Source: Betaproteobacteria bacterium
GTDB lineage: Bacteria; Pseudomonadota; Gammaproteobacteria; Burkholderiales; Casimicrobiaceae
Direction: 5' to 3'
Assembly: GCA_013298145.1 (NCBI GenBank)
Contig: JAAFJO010000002.1
Location: forward strand, 496,001-560,000
Length of the DNA stretch: 64,000 nucleotides
This document shows positions 48,808 through 56,554 of the stretch, in pieces. The notes beneath the pieces were generated by a model. The model had not been told where the DNA came from, searched no databases, and was given only the letters and a program-made list of their open reading frames with translations. Position numbers and translations under genes: made by a program. Within the stretch, counting starts at the first letter, position 1; the number at the start of each line of letters is the position of its first letter.

Positions 48808-49416
48808 ATGAGTACAACGATCAGCGCCGTTGAGTTTCGGCGCACCACAAATGTTTTCTTTGGATTGGCGATTGCATGGCTTGTTGCCGTGATCATCGGC
48901 AGCGAGACCGGTTTTTTCAGCTCACTGCACCAGCCCCTGATTGGCGCGCTTGTCGCATTCAGCATCATCGTGCCCACTATTTGGTACTTCTTGTCGAGCC
49001 GCGTGCGGCTCTATGTCGAAGCAATTGGTCATCGACGCATTATGTTGCTACACATTTGGCGCATCCCCGCAGCCCTGATGTTTTTCTGGTACGGTGCAAG
49101 TGGTCAGTTACCGCCGGTGTTCTGGATTCTCGCAGGCGTGGGGGATTTTATTGCGGGCAGTCTCGCGCTCTACATGGCGGTTAAGCCGGAAAGCTTGCAG
49201 CGCTATTCGATCTTCAACAGTTTCGGTTTTCTTGACTTCGTTGTGGCCGTTGGCACGGGACTCACTTACACGCTAATGGAAGATACACGTATGGCGCCTA
49301 TCGCCGTTCTCCCGATGGCGTTGATTCCGCTATTCGGTGTGGGTATTTCCGGCGCCACCCACTTAATGGCTTTCGACATGCTGCGCCGTAAAGTCGGGTT
49401 GCGCACTGAGCGCTAG
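48808..49416 (+). CDS. Hypothetical multi-pass membrane protein
   Basis: A 202-residue protein with about five or six hydrophobic helices (for example VFFGLAIAWLVAVIIG, PLIGALVAFSIIVPTIWYF, FWILAGVGDFIAGSLALYM, APIAVLPMALIPLFGVGIS). Charged residues lie mainly in loops (RVRLYVEAIGHRR). No transporter or enzyme signature was recognised. It lies 110 bp downstream of the MarR gene with a MarR-type operator between, so it is probably its target and may be involved in export or stress response. Confidence 0.75.
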   Translation: MSTTISAVEFRRTTNVFFGLAIAWLVAVIIGSETGFFSSLHQPLIGALVAFSIIVPTIWYFLSSRVRLYVEAIGHRRIMLLHIWRIPAALMFFWYGASGQLPPVFWILAGVGDFIAGSLALYMAVKPESLQRYSIFNSFGFLDFVVAVGTGLTYTLMEDTRMAPIAVLPMALIPLFGVGISGATHLMAFDMLRRKVGLRTER

Positions 49417-49498
49417 CCAAGCGATACGACGCAGCGCTGCAGAGCGACGAGTCGGTCTGGTATGCAAAGCTAGCGGTCGGGCGAATGGCAGAACCATC

Positions 49499-50854
49499 CT
49501 ACTTCGACCGCTGCGCGTGGGCGCGGGCGTTCCATCCCCTGAGTTTTCCGGGATTCAATAATCCGAGCGGGTCAAATCGCTCTTTTGCTGCAACCTGCCT
49601 TGGATCGATCTGCCGCGAATTGCCTTCTTCCACTTCATACACGTGCGGGTTCATTACGAATGCGCCGTGTGATTCGAAGGTGGCGATGTCACGATCTATT
49701 TGCGCTTTCGATTCGAATTGCAAAACGGGTAGCCCGCCGCAAGCCACCGCACCCTCTGCATTGCGAATGAATTCAAAATGCATCATCACGCGTGGGTTCA
49801 GCTCGTCGTAAAGCGCTCTCGCTTGCTTTACTGGATCGTTCAACAAACATTGCAAATACGTGAACGATGAATCGAGTCGTAACACGTGCATCGTGGTGTG
49901 GTTCCAGCAGAACTCGTGTATGTAGCGACCTGCAAGCGCAGCACTTCCGGCGCTACCCCAGTGTGTTACCTGGCCTCCGTGTTTAGTGACGAGGTCGCGA
50001 AACGGCGACTCGCTGCTATCTTGGATCAAGCAAATTGAGTACGGAAGATCGACTGCGATTCTTTTCTTCAATAGCGGCATGTACTTGGTAAAGCTACTCG
50101 CAAAAACGCCGCACTGCTTCTTCAGAATTCCAGGAGACGCTGTCAACTCCGCTCCGAACCTCATCGCATCCGCAAAACGCTGAAACGACACGCACGCTTC
50201 GTTCCAATGCTGCCACTTAGCTAGGGCAATGGTTAACTCAACGATGACACCATTCGTCCCGTACGCGTGCGCGAGCGCGAGGCATTCGTCGCCTGTGAGT
50301 TCAATGATGTCTGGCGATTCGGAGACAGTCATCACGTTGATCGCGAGCACATTTCCCGGCGCATAAATCGGCCCGAAATTAATCGAACCCACGCCACCAA
50401 ATCCGCCACCAAACAATCCGCCCACGGTCGCCATTCGAAACGTGCTCGGATACGTTCGCTGCTCGAAGCCCGCATCGTTGGCCGCTTGTTCGAGAACGAG
50501 CAATTTACAACCCGCCTCCACCGTCGCCATGCCGCGCTTGACCGAAACGATCCGATTCATTGCAGTCATGTCGATTACCACACCGCCCTTAAGCGGAATC
50601 GCTTGACCATAGTTGCCCGTACCTGCCCCGCGCATCGTTATCGGTGTTCTGGTTTTGGCGCACTCACTCACGACAGTGGCGAGTTCCTCCCGCGTACGCG
50701 GGCGTACAACGGCATCGGCGCGTTTGCTATCGAGCTCGAGTTTCAACAGCGGCGAAAACCAGTAGTAGTCCTTCGAGAGCTTCTCGATTTCTTTGTCTTC
50801 GGTGATCCAGTCGAGAGAAGGGAGCTGTTGCTTAAGAATTTCTACGTGAGACAT
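49499..50854 (-). CDS. FAD-binding oxidoreductase (FAD/FMN-containing dehydrogenase)
   Basis: A 451-residue flavoprotein of the PCMH/GlcD type. The FAD-binding domain occupies about residues 40-215: VVRPRTREELATVVSECAKTRTPITMRGAGTGNYGQAIPLKGGVVIDMT is the nucleotide-binding core, followed by TVEAGCKLLVLEQ and FGGGFGGVGSINFGPIYAPGNVLA. The C-terminal part is the variable substrate-binding cap. ATG 50854 (MSHVEIL) fits the family start better than the ATG seven codons upstream. It neighbours a RidA and an MFS gene, suggesting a small catabolic locus. The substrate (hydroxy acid, aldonolactone or similar) cannot be told. Confidence 0.85.
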   Translation of the reverse strand: MSHVEILKQQLPSLDWITEDKEIEKLSKDYYWFSPLLKLELDSKRADAVVRPRTREELATVVSECAKTRTPITMRGAGTGNYGQAIPLKGGVVIDMTAMNRIVSVKRGMATVEAGCKLLVLEQAANDAGFEQRTYPSTFRMATVGGLFGGGFGGVGSINFGPIYAPGNVLAINVMTVSESPDIIELTGDECLALAHAYGTNGVIVELTIALAKWQHWNEACVSFQRFADAMRFGAELTASPGILKKQCGVFASSFTKYMPLLKKRIAVDLPYSICLIQDSSESPFRDLVTKHGGQVTHWGSAGSAALAGRYIHEFCWNHTTMHVLRLDSSFTYLQCLLNDPVKQARALYDELNPRVMMHFEFIRNAEGAVACGGLPVLQFESKAQIDRDIATFESHGAFVMNPHVYEVEEGNSRQIDPRQVAAKERFDPLGLLNPGKLRGWNARAHAQRSK

Positions 50855-50877
50855 CTGATTTACTGGTCGCTGCATAT

Positions 50878-51026
50878 GCTGTCATCCCCGCGAAGGCGGG
50901 GACCCAGACCGGGAAGTTCTGATTGAATTTCGCACTAAGAGATTTTCGTCTAACCCGCACGTCAAAAAGGGCTCGCGTCGGGAAATCTCTCGGGGTCTGG
51001 GTCCCCGCCTTCGCGGGGATGACAGC
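50878..51026. repeat. MITE/REP-like element with 33-bp perfect inverted terminal repeats
   Basis: A 149-bp element whose ends (50878-50910 and 50994-51026) are perfect inverse copies over 33 bp. Each arm itself folds as a CCCCGC-GAAG-GCGGGG hairpin. The core begins GTCATCCCCGCGAAGGCGGG, a dispersed repeat motif known from many proteobacterial genomes. The interior holds AGAGATTT / AAATCTCT. No reading frame. A single arm-like copy lies at 56510-56536. It sits between the FAD oxidoreductase and RidA genes. Confidence 0.85.
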
Positions 51027-51065
51027 AGCCGACACGATAGTTTCTCTTCGATTGTGTGCACAGCG

Positions 51066-51464
51066 CTAGTCAATTTTCGCCGCCGTAATCTCTACCTCCA
51101 CAAACCACTCCGGCCGCGTAAATCCCGACACCATGATGAGCGTGCTCGCGGGACGACAATCTCCGAGAAACGTTGAGCGCACTCGCGAATACTCAGCGAT
51201 ATGTTCTCGCTGAATCAAAAACGTTTTCACACGTACCAGATGCTCTACCGTCATTTCCGCGCTGGCAAGAATCGCCACGATGTTTTGCCACACCAGTTCA
51301 GTTTGCGCGGCGATACCCTCTGGCCAGGACCCATCGGGCCATACTGGCAACTGCCCGCTTGATTCAAGAATTCGCGCACCGGGTGGTAATTCAATCGCGT
51401 GGTTGTACGTCGATAACGGCGCGTAGATGTGTGGCGGGGTGTGCGGCTTCCAGATTGTTCTCAT
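51066..51464 (-). CDS. RidA (YjgF/YER057c) family protein
   Basis: A 132-residue member of the RidA superfamily, which often removes reactive enamine or imine intermediates. It has the family layout: ILESSGQLPVWPDGSWPEGIAAQTELVWQNIVAILASAEMTVEHLVRVKTFL and the C-terminal RPASTLIMVSGFTRPEWFVEVEITA. The Arg of the deaminase site in R-P-A-S-T is present. It probably forms trimers. Located beside the FAD oxidoreductase on the same strand, with the repeat element between. The precise role is not certain because RidA subfamilies differ. Confidence 0.88.
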   Translation of the reverse strand: MRTIWKPHTPPHIYAPLSTYNHAIELPPGARILESSGQLPVWPDGSWPEGIAAQTELVWQNIVAILASAEMTVEHLVRVKTFLIQREHIAEYSRVRSTFLGDCRPASTLIMVSGFTRPEWFVEVEITAAKID

Positions 51465-51694
51465 CGAATATCACCGTGTAGGCGCGCACTTGTGCGCGAG
51501 AGATTTTTCCATGGTACTTCCAACTTTCTGCGGCGTCACGCAAAGATCGTGCTCGCGCGCTGCGCGCTCCCAAAATCGCGTCGTTTGCATTCCTTGCAGC
51601 TTAGCCCGCTCAAATTTCGGTCTCGCTCATCGCGTCACATACTCCCGCAAACGATAATAGGCGTTAACGCTAGCAACATGCGCCTAAGGCTCTA

Positions 51695-52921
51695 ATGACC
51701 GATTCCGAACGCAACAAAAATATTCTCTATGCCTTGATCGTCGTCTCGATCATTTTGGGCGTTGCGATGGGCACGCGAAACGCATTCTCCGGGTTGTTTT
51801 TGCAACCAATTTCATCAGATATGAAGTGGGGGCGCGAAGTTTTCTCGTTTGCCGTAGCGCTTCAAAATTTGCTCTGGGGTATCTCTCAACCATTCATCGG
51901 CTACATCGCGGATCGCTACGGCGCAAAGCGCGTGTTGATGATCGGTGCAGTACTTTACTCAATTGGCTTGGTGTGGACAGCGTTCCTAAGCAGCGGCACC
52001 ACGCTCGCGCTCTCTGGCGGCATCATCATGGGGGTGGCGGTTGCGTGTACGACGTATTCTGTGGCCTACAGCGTGCTCGGCAAGATGGTGGACGCGTCGC
52101 GGCGCGCGTGGGCGTTTGGTATCAGTGCGGCTGCCGGATCATTTGGCCAGTTCATCATGATCCCGGTCGGGCAGTGGTTCATCTCAAATGAAGGCTGGAA
52201 GTTTTCGCTTCTCGGCCTCGCCGTGATTACGGCCACGATGGCGCCGCTCGGTTGGTACTTTGCAAAGCTCGGTGAAAAGGGCAAATTGCCGCAGCCCTCA
52301 AGCGTCGGTCAAGCAACAGCCGGCGAAGCGATGAAAACCGCATTCGCGGATCGCTCGTATTTGTTGCTTACGCTCGGCTATTTCGTTTGCGGCTTCCAAG
52401 TGGTGTTCATCGGCGCGCACCTCACACCCTATTTGCTCGACAAAGGCGTGCCTGCGCATGTGGGTGTGACCGCGCTCGCTCTCGTAGGTTTGTTCAATTG
52501 CATCGGCACGTATCTCGCGGGCGTCGTCGCTGGAAAGATGCCTAAACGCTACGTGCTTTCATTCATTTACTTGATGCGCTCAGTAGTGATTGTGATCTTT
52601 CTCGCGTTGCCGCTTACGGCGTGGTCCGTCTACGCATTCGCTGCCGCAATTGGCTTCTTGTGGCTCTCTACGGTGCCGCCGACTAACGCGCTCGTCGCCC
52701 AAATTTACGGCGCACGATATTTAGGAATGCTCGGCGGCATTGTTTTTTTCTCTCACCAAATCGGGAGCTTCCTCGGCGCGTGGCTCGGCGGGAAAATGTT
52801 TGATCTGCAAGGCAATTACAACACCGTGTGGATCATCATCATCGCGCTGGGCGTGTTCGCCGCGTTGGTGCATTTGCCGATTGATGAGCGGGCGTTGGAT
52901 AAACGGCTGGTTACCGCGTAA
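51695..52921 (+). CDS. MFS transporter
   Basis: A 408-residue major facilitator with twelve predicted helices. The conserved loop 2-3 motif reads GYIADRYGAKRVLM near residue 70. An N-terminal pattern AMGTRNAFSGLFLQPISSDMKWGRE resembles the oxalate/formate or monocarboxylate porter branch. The short central loop (EKGKLPQPSSVGQATAGEAM) separates the two halves. The C terminus is short and cytoplasmic. It stands divergent from the RidA gene with a 230-bp gap. It likely imports an organic acid, but the substrate is unknown. Confidence 0.88.
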   Translation: MTDSERNKNILYALIVVSIILGVAMGTRNAFSGLFLQPISSDMKWGREVFSFAVALQNLLWGISQPFIGYIADRYGAKRVLMIGAVLYSIGLVWTAFLSSGTTLALSGGIIMGVAVACTTYSVAYSVLGKMVDASRRAWAFGISAAAGSFGQFIMIPVGQWFISNEGWKFSLLGLAVITATMAPLGWYFAKLGEKGKLPQPSSVGQATAGEAMKTAFADRSYLLLTLGYFVCGFQVVFIGAHLTPYLLDKGVPAHVGVTALALVGLFNCIGTYLAGVVAGKMPKRYVLSFIYLMRSVVIVIFLALPLTAWSVYAFAAAIGFLWLSTVPPTNALVAQIYGARYLGMLGGIVFFSHQIGSFLGAWLGGKMFDLQGNYNTVWIIIIALGVFAALVHLPIDERALDKRLVTA

Positions 52922-53070
52922 CTGCGGAGTATTAGCCGCGACGTATGGTGCGATCCCAGCGCCGCGTTAGGATGCGCGTAGCGTCCGCTCATCTATCAAA
53001 ACGCTATTGGTATCGATTGGGTTGCGATACCTGCCGCTAAGTGGGCGCTTTGGATCGTACTCTACGGGTT

Positions 53071-53472
53071 CTATGTTTTTGGAAACCGACTCAAGTGCTC
53101 GTGAATGATTTGCCATTGGGCATTTTCTCTTACGAGTACGCGCGTGCCTCTGCCTTGAATGCAAAACTGCTTATCGCCCTGCGAACCCTCCCAATTGTAG
53201 CTATACGTCGCGGTAGCCGAACCGCTATCAGTGCTTAAAACGACGATGTCAGAAAGATAGAAGCGCGCTTTCTTCACGCTAGGATCGCCACGCCACGTTT
53301 TCTCGAATGCCGCTTGGATCGCGTCTCGCCCGCGAAAATCACCGTCGTTGAAGCGGAAATATGCGTGCTCGTGGATCATGTGGCTGATCAGGCCAAACTC
53401 TTCTCGCTCAGCAAGCGCTTCAAACCTGTTCAAAAACTGAATGACGTTGTTTTGGGTGAGGGCAGATTGCAT
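53071..53472 (-). CDS. Nuclear transport factor 2-like (SnoaL/DUF4440-type) protein
   Basis: A 133-residue single-domain protein with the cone-shaped NTF2-like fold pattern: FLNRFEALAEREEFGLISHMIHEHAYFRFNDGDFRGRDAIQAAFEKTW, then YLSDIVVLSTDSGSATATYSYNW and VLVRENAQWQIIHEHLSRFP. Members include steroid isomerases, dehydratases and proteins of unknown function. No signal peptide. It lies 93 bp downstream of the LysR gene on the same strand. Function is not assigned. Confidence 0.75.
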   Translation of the reverse strand: MQSALTQNNVIQFLNRFEALAEREEFGLISHMIHEHAYFRFNDGDFRGRDAIQAAFEKTWRGDPSVKKARFYLSDIVVLSTDSGSATATYSYNWEGSQGDKQFCIQGRGTRVLVRENAQWQIIHEHLSRFPKT

Positions 53473-53565
53473 AGATAAATCAGCTTCCTGAAAACTGGCA
53501 CAGCCCTGCAGCGCGAGAGCGACCGTGCGTACGATAGAGCGGCTTCAAAAGGGCGAGGTTCATGA

Positions 53566-54507
53566 TCAACCAACTTTCTTCGTAAGTGCCAAAAAGCTCG
53601 CCTCCCAATGGTCAATACAAGCGCGAACTTTCGGCAAGCGATGGCGCTCAGGCAGCATCACAGCGTACACCTCGTTGCGGGTGTCGGGCTCGTACTTCGA
53701 GAGAACTTGTACGAGCTGACCGCTTGCAACAAGCGGTGAGACGAGTAATTCGTTGAGCCGCGCGATACCCACGCCTTCGAGCGCGAGCGCGAGTACGATC
53801 GAGGTGTTGTCCGCCCGCGTATGGCCCTTCACAGAGAGCGACTCGTTGATGATCGGGCGTTTGCGCGGCGCTGATGCCTGTGCCGCATTCAAGAGCAACG
53901 CCCAACGATTTAATGACTGGCTAGCGCTGTTGGCAATGAGTCGGTGCTTCTCCAAGTCTTCAACCGTCTTCGGCGTTCCGAAGTCACGTAGATATTGCGG
54001 CGACGCGTAGAGTCTTCTTCCGTGTTCGCCAATTTTTCGTGCGACTAAGTTTTCGTTCATTGCAACTCCTGCACGAATGGCTACATCGATGCCTTCGCGC
54101 GAGAGATCGATGGCGCGATCGTCCGCAGCAATGTCGATTTGTAGTTTTGGATGTTTTTTGTAGAGCGAACGCAGCGATGGTGCGATCACTAGTTGGGCGA
54201 GGATCGGGCTCACCGCGACCCGAACCCAACCGCTCGGGCCGGAGAGCCGCCCTGATAGCTCGGCATCGAGCTCCGCAGCCGTGTCGAGTATGCGCCGGGC
54301 GTAAGCGACAAAAGTATCTCCCTCATCGGTGAGTGAGAGTCCATGAGTTGTGCGATGGAGAAGGCGCACACCGAGCGATTTTTCGATCCGCACGATCGCG
54401 CGCGAAACTTGGCTCACGGGTTCATTTCGTTCAGCCGCAGCAGCTGAGAGTGTGCCAAGTTCGGTCACACGAACGAAGAGGTTCGCGTCTTCGAGTTTTA
54501 GTTGCAT
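53566..54507 (-). CDS. LysR family transcriptional regulator
   Basis: A 313-residue regulator. The N-terminal winged helix-turn-helix reads LFVRVTELGTLSAAAAERNEPVSQVSRAIVRIEKSLGVRLLHRTTHGLSLTDEG. The effector-binding domain follows from residue 90 (GWVRVAVSPILAQLVIAPSLRSLY, then IDVAIRAGV). It reads away from the small-protein and tautomerase genes, with a T-N11-A type palindrome in the shared spacer (54535-54553), so it probably controls them. Confidence 0.92.
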   Translation of the reverse strand: MQLKLEDANLFVRVTELGTLSAAAAERNEPVSQVSRAIVRIEKSLGVRLLHRTTHGLSLTDEGDTFVAYARRILDTAAELDAELSGRLSGPSGWVRVAVSPILAQLVIAPSLRSLYKKHPKLQIDIAADDRAIDLSREGIDVAIRAGVAMNENLVARKIGEHGRRLYASPQYLRDFGTPKTVEDLEKHRLIANSASQSLNRWALLLNAAQASAPRKRPIINESLSVKGHTRADNTSIVLALALEGVGIARLNELLVSPLVASGQLVQVLSKYEPDTRNEVYAVMLPERHRLPKVRACIDHWEASFLALTKKVG

Positions 54508-54534
54508 TCCTACATTGTGCTCATTTGGACGTAA

Positions 54535-54553
54535 TTTTGCAAATTTCGCAAAA
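54535..54553. promoter_or_regulatory. LysR-type operator
   Basis: TTTTGCAAATTTCGCAAAA is a 6-7-6 dyad (TTTTGC / GCAAAA) that fits the T-N11-A form of LysR sites. It lies 28 bases upstream of the LysR start and 89 bases before the divergent small gene. Confidence 0.65.
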
Positions 54554-54641
54554 CCAAAGTGCTTTCTATTCGGTTTCGGTGCAATGCATTTGCAAATAAA
54601 GTTCGTTCCATCGTAATTGGCGTTTTTGGAAGGATCACTTT

Positions 54642-54875
54642 ATGAATCGCACACCGATCACCCGTTCCGCGTTTGCGCACTCACATTCAATGAGTACCGA
54701 AACGCTCGCGGCGCTACACGACACTGCAAAAGGTCGCGCTCAAACGCTCCGTCGCGAAGCGATCTCTAGGCTCATTGATGGCGCGATGGCGCGGTTGAAA
54801 TCGTTCGCTATAGCGTTGCGTAGCGTCAACAAGGCAGGGGTGCTGAACACGAAACGTAGCGTCAATCTTGCATAA
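54642..54875 (+). CDS. Small hypothetical protein
   Basis: A 77-residue basic protein with GGAAGGA ten bases upstream of ATG 54642. The sequence is Arg/Ala/Ser-rich and helical (LAALHDTAKGRAQTLRREAI, then LIDGAMARLKSFAIALRSVN). This general pattern (short, RSAF near the N terminus, A-K-x-R-A-x-x-L-R-R-E-A-I) is familiar from small proteins of Burkholderiales, whose role is unknown. It lies 17 bp before the tautomerase gene and is probably cotranscribed with it. Confidence 0.65.
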   Translation: MNRTPITRSAFAHSHSMSTETLAALHDTAKGRAQTLRREAISRLIDGAMARLKSFAIALRSVNKAGVLNTKRSVNLA

Positions 54876-54892
54876 CCAGACGAGGGATCACC

Positions 54893-55279
54893 ATGCCTTT
54901 CGTGACATTGACCGTTCGTAAAGACCAATCGCGTACGTTCAAAATCGCCTTGCTCGATGCGGTGCACGAGGCGCTCGTCGCTGTTGGCGTTCCGCTTGCT
55001 GATAAGTTCCAGCGCGTGCTGTCACTCGACGAGGAAGACTTTCGTTTCGATCCAAGTTATCCGGATGCCGCAACACCACGTAGCGCAGATTACGCCTTGA
55101 TCGAGATTTTGTGGTCGGTCGGGCGTAGCGTGAAAGTGAAGCGAAACATGCTGCAAACGCTCATCGCCCGCCTTTCCGAACAAGGCATCAATCCCGATCA
55201 CGTGACAGTTATCTTCAAGGAAACGCAATGGGAAAACTGGGCGTTTTCGGGCGGGAGATTGCTGCATGCGGAAACGTAA
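54893..55279 (+). CDS. Tautomerase family protein
   Basis: A 128-residue protein of the tautomerase/MIF superfamily, beginning MPFVTLTV with the catalytic N-terminal Pro exposed after Met removal. The size is that of fused two-unit 4-oxalocrotonate tautomerase-like proteins. Other conserved parts are FKIALLDAVHEALVAVGVPLADKFQRVLSLDEEDF and LIARLSEQGINPDHVTVIFKET. It probably acts on a keto-enol substrate or dehalogenates. It forms an operon with the preceding small gene, opposite the LysR regulator. Confidence 0.87.
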   Translation: MPFVTLTVRKDQSRTFKIALLDAVHEALVAVGVPLADKFQRVLSLDEEDFRFDPSYPDAATPRSADYALIEILWSVGRSVKVKRNMLQTLIARLSEQGINPDHVTVIFKETQWENWAFSGGRLLHAET

Positions 55280-55320
55280 AGCGGTTCCACGGCATGTTAA
55301 AGAACGATTCCCAGCTAACG

Positions 55321-55360
55321 CCTCTATCGCCCTGTTGAACTGGGCGATCGAGGTATTTTC
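55321..55360 (+). terminator. Intrinsic terminator after the tautomerase gene
   Basis: CCTCTATCGCCC (55321-55332) pairs with GGGCGATCGAGG (55342-55353) over 12 positions with one mismatch and a 9-base loop, followed by TATTTTC. It ends the tautomerase transcript 40 bases after the stop codon and just before the convergent Bug-type gene. Confidence 0.85.
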
Positions 55361-55370
55361 TGCAGTTTCC

Positions 55371-56351
55371 CTACGACTTTTTATCTAGGCCAAGCCTCTT
55401 AATCGTAGCCGCTTCAGCCGCAAAGGTGCGCTCGGCATATGCGGTGTAATCTGCCGTGTTCATATAGATCACGGGCTGGTGAAACTTCTCAAACGCGGCG
55501 AGTACTTTTGGATCGTCGAGCGTCTTTCTGAACGCATCGTGGAGCGCTTTCGTTACCGCCGGGTCCACACCTTTTGGCGCGCCGATGCCAAACGGGCTTT
55601 CGGTGATCGTGTCGTAGCCCAGCTCTTTCACTGTCGGTACATTTGGGAACTGTTTCGTGCGCGCGCGCCCAAGCGTTGCGAGCATACGAAGTTTTCCGCT
55701 CTCAACATGCGGCGCAAATTCGGTCGTGCCGCTCATCATCATGAGTTGTCCGCCCAAAATCGCCGCGAGAATTTCTGCGCTGCCCTTGTACGGAATGTGA
55801 TTGAGCGTGATGCCCGCCTTTTGCGAGAACTCCTCAATCGCAAGATGTGGCGTGGTGCCGATGCCGGTGTGGCCGTAGTTCACGGCACCCGGATTCGCCT
55901 TCGCGGCCTTCACCATGTCGTCAAGTGTTTTGAACGGCGAATCGGCTGGAACGACAAGCCCGAAGGTGTAACCGGTCAAGCAAATCACATGCGTCAAATC
56001 CTTGATCGGATCGAACGCGGTTTTTTGCATGTGTGGAATGCGATAGATTCCGAGTGGTAATTGCGTAATCGTGTAGCCATCGGGCTTCGCCGTCACCATC
56101 GCGGCTGCGCCCAAAGTACCGCCAGCCCCTGGTTTGTTTTCGACCAAGACCGCAACCCCCAACACTTTACCTACGCTTTCCGCCAAAGCGCGTATCACCG
56201 CGTCAGACGAGCCCCCGGGCGGCCACGGACAGATGAAGGTAATCGGGCGCGATGGAAATTTTTCTTGTGCGAATACCGGTTGCAGCGCAGTGGCAACGCT
56301 GACTGCTGCCATCGCAGCAATCGCCTCGCGCCGACTGTAGGTTGTGGTCAT
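55371..56351 (-). CDS. Tripartite tricarboxylate transporter (Bug) substrate-binding protein
   Basis: A 326-residue periplasmic binding protein of the Bug/TctC family, very numerous in Burkholderiales. The signal peptide has a twin-arginine start (YSRREAIAAMAAVSVATALQPVFAQ), so Tat export is possible. Mature sequence begins EKFPSRPITFICPWPPGGSSDAVIRALA, the family signature, followed by VENKPGAGGTLGAAAM and YGHTGIGTTPHLAIEEF. GGAGG lies just before ATG 56351. No TctA/TctB membrane subunits are nearby; orphan Bug proteins are common. The ligand is likely a carboxylate. Confidence 0.92.
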   Translation of the reverse strand: MTTTYSRREAIAAMAAVSVATALQPVFAQEKFPSRPITFICPWPPGGSSDAVIRALAESVGKVLGVAVLVENKPGAGGTLGAAAMVTAKPDGYTITQLPLGIYRIPHMQKTAFDPIKDLTHVICLTGYTFGLVVPADSPFKTLDDMVKAAKANPGAVNYGHTGIGTTPHLAIEEFSQKAGITLNHIPYKGSAEILAAILGGQLMMMSGTTEFAPHVESGKLRMLATLGRARTKQFPNVPTVKELGYDTITESPFGIGAPKGVDPAVTKALHDAFRKTLDDPKVLAAFEKFHQPVIYMNTADYTAYAERTFAAEAATIKRLGLDKKS

Positions 56352-56509
56352 GTGGCCTCCTTTTGTGATGAAAGGAGTGTAGGTCGCGCGCGTGTCGCCG
56401 TCTACGTCGCGTTTCGCATTTTGAAGGGGGCAGCACGACCGGTATCGCAAACAATCTGTAGGCGACGGCTTGACGTCGCTTTTTTGCGTTGCCGTGATGT
56501 CATGAAGCG

Positions 56510-56536
56510 CGGTCTGATCCCCGCCTTCGCGGGGGC
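56510..56536. repeat. Single arm of the 149-bp repeat family, downstream of the C39 exporter gene
   Basis: GGTCTGATCCCCGCCTTCGC followed by GGGGGCG matches one terminal arm of the element at 50878-51026 and folds as CCCCGC-GAAG-GCGGGG on the minus strand. It lies 19 bases after the stop of the exporter gene and could act as a 3' stabiliser or weak terminator for that operon. Confidence 0.6.
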
Positions 56537-56554
56537 GCGTCTACAAAGCAAGCT

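Noticed and set aside
50878..51026. Possible CRISPR-like repeat because of two identical 33-bp sequences
   Set aside because: Only two copies exist, inverted rather than direct, and there is no spacer array; it is a palindromic mobile-type element.
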